DNA of 64,000 nt from Catenovulum sp. 2E275 (GTDB taxonomy: Bacteria; Pseudomonadota; Gammaproteobacteria; Enterobacterales; Alteromonadaceae). Made by a program: the position numbers and the translations under genes. Below, in pieces: positions 57,639-64,000 of this stretch. The stretch covers positions 1-64,000 of the forward strand of contig NZ_JAOPFU010000019.1 of NCBI RefSeq assembly GCF_025515275.1. The letters run 5' to 3'. Position 1 is the stretch's first letter. Each line of letters starts with the position of its first letter. The notes beneath the pieces are model-generated. The model saw only the letters and a list, made by a program, of their open reading frames with translations. It searched no databases and was not told the DNA's origin.

Positions 57639-59222
57639 ATGGAAATAGCAACCATAGATATAGCGATTTTCGCTATCTATATTGTTTTTATTATCGGCTT
57701 GGCATCTTGGGTATCCCGAGAAAAACCGGGTCATGAAAAAGACTCTTCTGATTATTTTTTAGCAAGTAAAGCGCTACCTTGGTGGGCGGTTGGTGGCTCT
57801 TTAATTGCCTCTAACATTTCTGCCGAACAAATCGTTGGTATGACAGGCGCTGGTTATGATGTGGGTTTAGCCATTTCAGCTTATGAGTTAATTGCTGCTG
57901 CGTCTTTAATCATTATCGCTAAATGGATTCTACCTATTTATTTACGCCACAATATTTATACCATGCCTCAGTTTTTGGAAGAACGTTATAATACAAACGT
58001 AAGAACTGTATTAGCGATTTTCTGGTTAGGTATTTATATTTTTGTAAACTTAACGTCAGTATTGTGGTTAGGTGCATTAGCAATGAATACGGTTGCCGAT
58101 GTAAACATTGTATATGGCTTAATCTTCTTAGGCATTTTATCTATGGCGTATTCTCTGTACGGTGGTTTAAAAGCGGTTGCTTTAACCGATATCGTACAGG
58201 TTGTTCTGCTAGTTTTAGGCGGCATTATTACGCTTTATGTTTCTCTTGAAGCAATTGGTCATCAGTTTGTAGGTGAAAGCGCTGGTTTTGGTGAAGGTGC
58301 AGCTTATTTATTTGAACATTCACGCGATAAATTCGATTTAATTTTTGATGAAGGCCAACACGGTTATGAGCAATTACCGGGTATCTGGATGCTTTTAGGC
58401 GGTCAGTGGATCGTTAACATGGCTTACTGGGGCTTCAACCAATATATTATCCAACGTGCACTTGCAGCTAAGAGCTTACACGAAGCACAAAAAGGTATTT
58501 GTTTTGCAGCTTATGTAAAACTATTCATGCCAATCATTGTTGTTATCCCAGGTATTGCTGCTGCATTGTTATATCCTGATTTAGCTAAAGTGGATCAAGC
58601 TTATCCAGAACTACTTAAATTAGTACCAGACGGTTTCCGTGGTTTAGCATTTGCTGCATTGGTTGCTGCGATTGTTTCTTCACTCGCCTCTATGTGTAAT
58701 AGTATTTCAACTATCTTCACTATGGATATTTATAGCCACTTCAAGAAAGGTTTAAACGAGCAACAGCTGGTTAAAGTTGGCCGTATTACCACTTTAGTTG
58801 CGTTAATTATTGCTATGTTAACTGCACAGCCGTTATTAGGTAACTTTGAGGGTGCGTTCGCCTTTATCCAAGAATTTACTGGTTTCTTTACACCAGGTAT
58901 CTTAATTATCTTCTTATTAGGTATGTTCTGGAAAAAAGCAAACGTTAATTCAGCTCTAGTTGCTGCGATTGGTTCATTCTTATTATCAATCGGCTTTAAA
59001 TGGTTCGCTGGTGATGTGCCGTTCTTAAACCGTATGGCGCTAATCTTCTTAATCTGTTTAGCCTTGTCAGTATTAGTGACTTACTTAACTGGTGGCGGAA
59101 AAGATGATCCTAAAGCAATTGATTTAAGCGAATTAGATACCACGACAACTGCAAGCTTTAAAGTAAACGCAGTTGCAGTATTTGTTATCTTAATTGGTTT
59201 ATATGTAGCAATGGACTTTTAA
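57639..59222 (+). CDS. Sodium:sugar symporter (SSS/vSGLT-like)
   Basis: The 527-residue protein has about 14 membrane helices. The sodium/solute symporter signatures include ASNISAEQIVGMTGAGYDVG, LPIYLRHNIYTMPQFLEERY and a middle region LVPDGFRGLAFAALVAAIVSSLASMCNS (quoted in part). This is close to the Vibrio sodium/galactose transporter group. Next to arabinose genes, L-arabinose or a related sugar is the likely substrate. GAGG precedes the ATG. A strong terminator follows. Confidence 0.92.
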   Translation: MEIATIDIAIFAIYIVFIIGLASWVSREKPGHEKDSSDYFLASKALPWWAVGGSLIASNISAEQIVGMTGAGYDVGLAISAYELIAAASLIIIAKWILPIYLRHNIYTMPQFLEERYNTNVRTVLAIFWLGIYIFVNLTSVLWLGALAMNTVADVNIVYGLIFLGILSMAYSLYGGLKAVALTDIVQVVLLVLGGIITLYVSLEAIGHQFVGESAGFGEGAAYLFEHSRDKFDLIFDEGQHGYEQLPGIWMLLGGQWIVNMAYWGFNQYIIQRALAAKSLHEAQKGICFAAYVKLFMPIIVVIPGIAAALLYPDLAKVDQAYPELLKLVPDGFRGLAFAALVAAIVSSLASMCNSISTIFTMDIYSHFKKGLNEQQLVKVGRITTLVALIIAMLTAQPLLGNFEGAFAFIQEFTGFFTPGILIIFLLGMFWKKANVNSALVAAIGSFLLSIGFKWFAGDVPFLNRMALIFLICLALSVLVTYLTGGGKDDPKAIDLSELDTTTTASFKVNAVAVFVILIGLYVAMDF

Positions 59223-59261
59223 GTTGATTGCTTAAAACAAACTTAAATAGTAAAAATTAGT

Positions 59262-59291
59262 AAAAAGCCAGCATTTATTGCTGGCTTTTTT
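59262..59291. terminator. Terminator after the sugar symporter
   Basis: A perfect 12-bp stem, AAAAAGCCAGCA (59262-59273) with TGCTGGCTTTTT (59279-59290), has a 5-base loop with T and A runs on both sides. It can end both the symporter and the converging lactonase gene. Confidence 0.93.
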
Positions 59292-59396
59292 ATTGCTGTT
59301 TTTGATTCGTTGCTATTTTTAAATTAGTCAATACTTGGAATCAACTCCAACTCTGATAACAAAAGGCTTAGTTAACTCCTTATCTAGTTACCTAGG

Positions 59397-60290
59397 TTAA
59401 TCAGAAATATAGATATTAGGCGAGTTACCTTTAATTTGTTGGCATTGTTTGGGCGCTTCTTTCTGTTCACTTGGGTTAATGAGTATCTCAAATAAACAAC
59501 CGGCAAATTTTGAATCATCCTTAATAGCTGCGCTGGTCGCAAATAACCTATCTAAATTAGCACCGGCAAAAGTTAAACTGGTAATACACATAGCGGGTAA
59601 CTTAATAAACTGACGTTGTTTACCTGATTTTGAAAATCGAGAAACCCCCTGCCCTTGCCAGTGCGCTATCCAAATCTCATCATTTTGATCAACCGTTAAG
59701 CCGTCAGGAAATCCTGAATACTGCTCAAAGTCGATAAATACCGATTTATCGGTTAATTGTGAATTTGCATTTAGCTTAAAACGGTAAACTTTTTTATTTG
59801 CGGTATCGTTGTGATAAAGCCAATTTTTTTGGTTAGAAAAAGCAGGTCCATTAGTAACCAGGTAACCATCATCTTCAAGTGTAAGCTTGCCTTTATTTAA
59901 GCAGAATAATTGGCCGGATGCAGCTTGCTCATTATTATCCATAGTGCCAAACCAAAGTTTGCCATCAGAATCAACTTTAGCGTCATTAAACCGCATATTG
60001 TTTTTTTCAAGTTGAGGATGAAGCTGCTTTATTTTATTAAAGGTTTGATCCAACAACCAAATACCGGATTTTAAAGCGGCAATAAAGCAAGACTTATCGG
60101 CCAGCTGTAACCAATATATGGCTTCATCCAGCTCTGTTACATGATTAGATTGTTCGGTTAAACAATATTGATGAATTTTATACCCTAAAATATCCACCCA
60201 ATAAACTGTATTTTGAGCAGCTACCCAAAGCGGACTTTCGCCCAACAAAGCACCGGGAGGTGAACAAATTTTAATTTGAGGGGTTTGCAA
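59397..60290 (-). CDS. SMP-30/gluconolactonase family sugar lactonase
   Basis: The 297-residue beta-propeller protein has the family elements LLGESPLWVAAQNTVYWVDI (metal Glu), RFNDAKVDSDGKLWFGTMD (Asn/Asp), NGPAFSNQKNWLYHNDT and FPDGLTVDQNDEIWIAHW (metal Asp). It should hydrolyse an aldonolactone. Two bases separate it from the upstream SDR gene, so they form one transcript. The pair fits oxidation of a sugar to a lactone and then to an aldonic acid. Confidence 0.92.
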   Translation of the reverse strand: MQTPQIKICSPPGALLGESPLWVAAQNTVYWVDILGYKIHQYCLTEQSNHVTELDEAIYWLQLADKSCFIAALKSGIWLLDQTFNKIKQLHPQLEKNNMRFNDAKVDSDGKLWFGTMDNNEQAASGQLFCLNKGKLTLEDDGYLVTNGPAFSNQKNWLYHNDTANKKVYRFKLNANSQLTDKSVFIDFEQYSGFPDGLTVDQNDEIWIAHWQGQGVSRFSKSGKQRQFIKLPAMCITSLTFAGANLDRLFATSAAIKDDSKFAGCLFEILINPSEQKEAPKQCQQIKGNSPNIYISD

Positions 60291-60292
60291 AA

Positions 60293-61063
60293 TCAGACTA
60301 AGCCGCCATCCACAATTAAGGTTTGTGCAGAAATCATAGCACTGTCATCAGCGGATAAAAACATCACCATATTGGCAATATCCTGAGCATCTAATTCTTG
60401 CTTTAAACACTGATTATCGCGGATCCACTTTTGGGTTGATTCATCTACCCAGTTAGATAATTGACGCTGAGTCATTACCCAGCCGGGGACAAGTGTATTC
60501 ACTCTAATGCCATGCTGACCAAAGTCATAAGCTAAATCACGAGTTAACCCCATCATTGCCGCTTTACAGGAAGAATAAGCCGACATTCCACCTTGTTTGA
60601 TCATCCAACAAACTGAACCAAAGTTGATAATAGAGCCTTGCCCTTTTTCAATCATCTGCGGTAATACAGCTTGAGCCGCAAAAAAAGATGGCCGCAAATT
60701 AATTGCGATGCTGTCATCCCAAGCTTGAGTCGTTAAACTCGCGGCAGAGTGGCGGTTATCATTGGCTGCATTATTCACTAATACACTAATATTGCCTAGC
60801 TGAGTTTTAACTGATTCAATCGCAGATTTAAGTGCTTCAATATCACGAATATCGCAATATAAAAATAAGGGTGGATTATTAAATTTTGATTTGAGCTTTT
60901 CGACTAACGCCTGACTTTCCTGCACTTTAATATCGACAAAAGCAACTTTAGCACCTTGTTGGCAGAACTCTGAAACAATTGTTTCACCAATTCCTGAACC
61001 GCCACCGGTAACCAGTACCACTCTGTCTTTAAGACTGGGATAACTTGCTAATTGTCTACTCAT
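60293..61063 (-). CDS. SDR sugar dehydrogenase
   Basis: The 256-residue protein has the NAD(P) motif VTGGGSGIGETIVSEF (about 18-33), NNAAND, the catalytic Ser in NFGSVCWM, YSSCKAAMMGLTRDLA and PGWVMTQ. It resembles bacterial sugar dehydrogenases such as those for L-arabinose, D-galactose or L-fucose. Its partner is the downstream SMP-30 lactonase. Substrate is not determined by sequence. No dehydratase of an oxidative pentose route is in the window. Confidence 0.9.
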   Translation of the reverse strand: MSRQLASYPSLKDRVVLVTGGGSGIGETIVSEFCQQGAKVAFVDIKVQESQALVEKLKSKFNNPPLFLYCDIRDIEALKSAIESVKTQLGNISVLVNNAANDNRHSAASLTTQAWDDSIAINLRPSFFAAQAVLPQMIEKGQGSIINFGSVCWMIKQGGMSAYSSCKAAMMGLTRDLAYDFGQHGIRVNTLVPGWVMTQRQLSNWVDESTQKWIRDNQCLKQELDAQDIANMVMFLSADDSAMISAQTLIVDGGLV

Positions 61064-61094
61064 AATAATTTTGTACCGTTAAAGAAAGGCATAA

Positions 61095-61165
61095 AAGTCG
61101 AATCAAAAATTTGTAATGCGGATTAAACGCAATCTACTCGCGTTTTGCAAGTCGAACTCAAAAAT
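61095..61165. repeat. Near-direct repeats flanking a REP-like palindrome
   Basis: AAGTCGAATCAAAAAT (61095-61110) and AAGTCGAACTCAAAAAT (61149-61165) flank TGTAATGCGGATTAAACGC-AATCTAC-type sequence (61112-61137), whose ends resemble the TGTAG repeats at 52909. It may be a small repeat insertion with duplicated flanks. Confidence 0.45.
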
Positions 61166-61352
61166 AATCATAAACCACTCCTTTTCAAGCCAATTTAAAA
61201 CCTCACAATAGTCATAAAATACGATTTAAAACAGCGATTAAGCTTAACTTTATATTCCATAAAAATAGATTGTTTGCTAAGCTACTTGTTAAAATTATAT
61301 TATAAATAACTTATATGCTGATTAACCAAAAGTACAAATTAAAAAACTGTAG

Positions 61353-61389
61353 GTGGTTGAGCTTAGCAGCATATAATATGCCCAACCAC
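61353..61389. promoter_or_regulatory. Possible autoregulatory operator and promoter of the regulator gene
   Basis: GTGGTTGAGC (61353-61362) and GCCCAACCAC (61380-61389) are inverted repeats with one mismatched position. They enclose TATAAT (61372-61377), 54 bases before the regulator's ATG. A matching -35 is not clear. GntR-type repressors often sit over their own promoter. Confidence 0.4.
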
Positions 61390-61430
61390 TTGGGTATAGA
61401 TAACAATAACTGAATGTTTAGGTAAGCTAT

Positions 61431-62144
61431 ATGTTTCAATTTGAAGGCAATTTAAACCTGTCTCAGCGAATGACTCACGAGCTGGGCAAAGCCATTGTAC
61501 GCGGTCAATATAGTGAAGTTGGCGGATTACCAACCGAAGCAGAATTATGTGATGAGTTTGGAATTAGCCGAAGTGCAATGCGTGAAGCGGTTAAAATGCT
61601 GTCAGCAAAAGGGTTAATTACCTCTCGCCCACGTCAGGGTATTCGCATATTACCGGAAGATCAGTGGAATATTTTTGATTCAGACGTTTTAAAGTGGATC
61701 TTAGAAAGCAACCCGTCGCTTGAATTGCTTAAAGAGTTTCTTCAAATGCGAATGGCGATTGAGCCAGAAGCTGCGGCATTAGCAGCTAAAAATGCTCAGC
61801 CACAAGATATTGAAGCAATTGGTAAAGCGGTTGATCGTATGATTGCGGCTAAAAACGGGCTGGATGATCCATTACAATCTGATATTGCTTTTCATATCAG
61901 TATTTTATACGCAAGCCGAAATCGTTTTTTTATTCAACTACGTGAGTTTGTTCAAACCGCACTCAATGTCAGTATCCGCCACACTAACCAGTTAAAAGGT
62001 ATTACAGTGGGTGATATTGAAGATCATTCCGCGATTTATTATGCAATTAAAGCCGGAGATGCTGTAAAAGCAGAAGCGGCGGTTAAACACATGATCGATG
62101 AAGCGCAAGGCTTAATTGAATCAGCTCTCAAGCAGGAAAAATAG
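61431..62144 (+). CDS. GntR-family transcriptional regulator, FadR/FCD subgroup
   Basis: The 237-residue protein has an N-terminal winged helix (about 8-76: GLPTEAELCDEFGISRSAMREAVKMLSAKGLI, quoted in part, and SRPRQGIRIL) and a C-terminal FCD helical ligand domain (about 90-230). That domain has metal-ligand candidates such as DIAFHISIL and EDHSAIYYAI. It probably controls the divergent SDR/lactonase genes and perhaps araA or the symporter in response to a sugar acid. AGGTAAGC precedes the ATG. It ends at a bidirectional terminator before araA. Confidence 0.93.
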   Translation: MFQFEGNLNLSQRMTHELGKAIVRGQYSEVGGLPTEAELCDEFGISRSAMREAVKMLSAKGLITSRPRQGIRILPEDQWNIFDSDVLKWILESNPSLELLKEFLQMRMAIEPEAAALAAKNAQPQDIEAIGKAVDRMIAAKNGLDDPLQSDIAFHISILYASRNRFFIQLREFVQTALNVSIRHTNQLKGITVGDIEDHSAIYYAIKAGDAVKAEAAVKHMIDEAQGLIESALKQEK

Positions 62145-62200
62145 TCAATTAAATCTTAGAGCAATCAAAGTATTACCTTAAAATTAATCCAACTAAAAGC

Positions 62201-62228
62201 AAAAAGCCGACTTTCGTCGGCTTTTTAG
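62201..62228. terminator. Bidirectional terminator between the regulator gene and araA
   Basis: A perfect 11-bp stem, AAAAAGCCGAC (62201-62211) with GTCGGCTTTTT (62216-62226), has a TTTC loop and T runs on both strands. It lies between two converging genes. Confidence 0.93.
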
Positions 62229-62248
62229 TATCTGGTTTAATTTAACAA

Positions 62249-63751
62249 TTATAAACCTTGAGATAACGCATAGTATGCTGCGTTTTGGCGTAATTCGTTT
62301 TTGAATTGACGGATACGAGTATCTTCATCAATTACAGTTAACTCAACACCTGCCATTTCAGCATAATCAGCAATAATATCTGTAGAAACAGCCTGACTAT
62401 ATGCTGAGTGGTGAGCACCACCTGCGTGGATCCAAGCAGCCGCAGCAATCGCTAGGTTAGGCTTAGGTTCCCAAAGTGCAGATGCAACTGGTAAGTTAGG
62501 TGTATCTGCTGGCGGAGTAACCGCTTCAACTTCGTTAACCACGATACGGAAACGGTTGCCCATATCAATTGGAGATACGTTAATTGCTGGACCTGCTGCA
62601 CCTTTAAATAATAAACGTGCAACGTCACAACGCATACCAATTGTGTGTAAATGTACGTCTAATACTGGTTTTTCAGCTGCGATAGAAGGACAAACTTCTA
62701 ACATGTGCGCACCTAAAACCTGATCTTTAGCGCCAAAGTTATATGTGTAATCTTCCATGAAAGAAGTACCACCCTGACGGCCAGCACCCATCACTTTCAT
62801 GATGCGAACCATAGCAGCTGTTTTCCAGTCGCCTTCACCGCCGTAACCAAAACCTTTAGCCATTAAACGTTGCGTCGCTAAACCAGGTAAACCTGTTAAG
62901 CCAGTTAAGTTTTCGAAACAGTTAGTGAATGCACCAAAACCGCCTTCGGTTAAGAATTTTTCCATGCCTAACTCTAAACGAGCTTCGTTTTTAAGCATGT
63001 TTAATTTGTATTCATCTTTGAATACATCATCAGCAATTACATAGTCATTTGCATAAATATCTAATTGAGCATTTACTTGCTCGTCAGTTACTTGATCAAC
63101 AACTTTTGCTAAATCGCCTAAGCCGTATGCATGAACTTCATAACCGAACTGGATTTGAGCTGCTACTTTATCACCTTCAGTTACCGCAACTTGACGCATG
63201 TTGTCGCCAAAACGAGCCACTTTTAAGTTTTGGCTTTCGTTCCAACCTGCGGCTGCACGACACCAGTCGTCAACTTGAGTTTGAACGTCTTTTTGTGCCC
63301 AGTGACCTACTACAACTTTACGCTCTTTACGCATACGAGTTGCGATAAAACCAAATTCACGACAACCATGAGCACTCTGGTGAGTATTCATGTAGTTCAT
63401 GTCAATATCATTCCAAGGAAGCGCTGCATTGAACTGAGTGTGTAAATGCATAAATGGTTTTTTAAGCTCATTTAAGCCAGCAATCCACATTTTTGCAGGA
63501 GAGAAAGTGTGCATCCATAAGATCACACCTACACAGTTTTCAGCTACGTTTGCTTGTTGGCATACTGCATGAATTTCTTCAGGAGATTTTACAGTTGGTT
63601 TGCAAACTACATTCATGCCGATTTCAGCAGATGCATTAAAACCGCTTACAATTTCTTCGCTGTCACGAGCTACTTGCTCTAATACTTTTGGTCCATATAA
63701 ATGCTGTGAACCTGTGATGAACCATACTTCTTTTTGACCGAATACGCTCAT
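62249..63751 (-). CDS. araA: L-arabinose isomerase
   Basis: AraA converts L-arabinose to L-ribulose. The protein has 500 residues, matching E. coli. Recognisable parts are [47 protein letters not shown], the catalytic Glu region [22 protein letters not shown], and the His ligands in LHTIGMR and [12 protein letters not shown]. It is preceded by araD on the same strand with a 63-bp gap. Confidence 0.98.
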   Translation of the reverse strand: MSVFGQKEVWFITGSQHLYGPKVLEQVARDSEEIVSGFNASAEIGMNVVCKPTVKSPEEIHAVCQQANVAENCVGVILWMHTFSPAKMWIAGLNELKKPFMHLHTQFNAALPWNDIDMNYMNTHQSAHGCREFGFIATRMRKERKVVVGHWAQKDVQTQVDDWCRAAAGWNESQNLKVARFGDNMRQVAVTEGDKVAAQIQFGYEVHAYGLGDLAKVVDQVTDEQVNAQLDIYANDYVIADDVFKDEYKLNMLKNEARLELGMEKFLTEGGFGAFTNCFENLTGLTGLPGLATQRLMAKGFGYGGEGDWKTAAMVRIMKVMGAGRQGGTSFMEDYTYNFGAKDQVLGAHMLEVCPSIAAEKPVLDVHLHTIGMRCDVARLLFKGAAGPAINVSPIDMGNRFRIVVNEVEAVTPPADTPNLPVASALWEPKPNLAIAAAAWIHAGGAHHSAYSQAVSTDIIADYAEMAGVELTVIDEDTRIRQFKNELRQNAAYYALSQGL

Positions 63752-63814
63752 AATATCGCTCTCTTTAATTAACTGGTTAAACTTATTTAGCTCGGGTTTC
63801 TAATACCACTAAAG

Positions 63815-64000
63815 CTATTTTTGCCCGTAGTAAGCATCTTTACCGTGCTTACGTAAATAGTGCTTATCGACTAAACCTTGTTTTAGCGGGGCAATGCCTG
63901 GTGCTAGTGTTTTCGTTAAATAAGCCATTTTCGCAATTTCTTCTAATAAAACTGCGTGGTAAACCGATTTAGCTGCGTCTTTACCCCAAGTAAATGGCGC
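63815..64000 (-). CDS. araD: L-ribulose-5-phosphate 4-epimerase, 3' end (partial)
   Basis: The frame is open from the window edge and reads ...APFTWGKDAAKSVYHAV and ends LDKHYLRKHGKDAYYGQK-like (here VDKHYLRKHGKDAYYGQK, stop TAG at 63817-63815). This matches the AraD C-terminus, including the conserved KHYLRKHG and YYGQ. About 61 codons are visible; the rest lies beyond the window. With araA it makes the isomerase route to xylulose-5-phosphate. Confidence 0.95.
   Translation of the reverse strand, partial: APFTWGKDAAKSVYHAVLLEEIAKMAYLTKTLAPGIAPLKQGLVDKHYLRKHGKDAYYGQK

Larger units (their letters stand above)
61064..61430. other. Divergent control region between the SDR gene and the FadR-type regulator
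   Basis: These 367 bases hold a 17-bp near-direct repeat (61095-61110 and 61149-61165), an imperfect palindrome between its copies (61112-61137), and an inverted repeat GTGGTTGAGC/GCCCAACCAC (61353-61362 and 61380-61389) around a TATAAT box at 61372-61377. The last could be the regulator's own operator over its promoter. Confidence 0.55.

Overview
This window is chromosomal DNA from a low-GC marine gammaproteobacterium, most probably of the order Alteromonadales. A polysaccharide-degrading genus such as Catenovulum would fit, but that placement is inferred from gene content only. Supporting features are the syd/queF pair, ppnN, a leu operon with a classical leader peptide, several c-di-GMP proteins, a TonB-dependent receptor next to secreted glycoside hydrolases, and L-arabinose genes. 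I see no insertion sequence, prophage or CRISPR array.

Layout. 0-4 kb: initiator tRNA-Met followed by a decayed copy of its 3' half, a conserved hypothetical gene, and a REC/DUF3369/degenerate GGDEF/EAL protein. 3.7-8.9 kb: leuLABCD with promoter, Leu-rich leader peptide, antiterminator, attenuator and end terminator. 9-20.5 kb: a bacterial homologue of the eukaryotic phosphorylase kinase alpha/beta subunit, an HD-GYP protein, an ABC exporter with a Kef-type antiporter, a diguanylate cyclase, syd and queF. 20.7-27.4 kb: a diguanylate cyclase, ppnN, an SDR, a protein with decayed HD-GYP and HDOD-like parts, and an NAD-type isocitrate dehydrogenase. 27.4-36 kb: a PL3 pectate lyase with a ricin-type lectin domain, a START-domain protein, ppc with a PdhR-like box far upstream, an EamA transporter behind a leader-peptide/terminator element, and a YbaY-MliC-META lipoprotein.

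36-48.3 kb is a starch/pullulan locus on the minus strand: TonB receptor, large pullulanase lipoprotein, GH13 amylase lipoprotein, GH31 glucosidase and a VOC protein. Two LacI-type palindromes lie upstream of the receptor. The logic is surface debranching and hydrolysis, uptake of maltodextrins, and trimming by GH31.

48.4-57.4 kb: a membrane diguanylate cyclase, a CheZ-like helical protein, a tightly overlapping operon of dGTPase, nucleotidyltransferase and Cys-rich membrane protein (possible anti-phage module), a GCS2 ligase/M14 deacylase pair, trmB, tRNA-Leu(CAA) and an RDD protein. 57.6-64 kb: an SSS sugar symporter, SMP-30 lactonase, SDR, FadR-type regulator, araA and the 3' end of araD, which together form an L-arabinose region with a possible oxidative branch.

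The strongest candidates for undescribed biology are the attenuator-like leader upstream of the EamA transporter, the dGTPase/nucleotidyltransferase/Cys-rich operon, and the phosphorylase-kinase-like protein.
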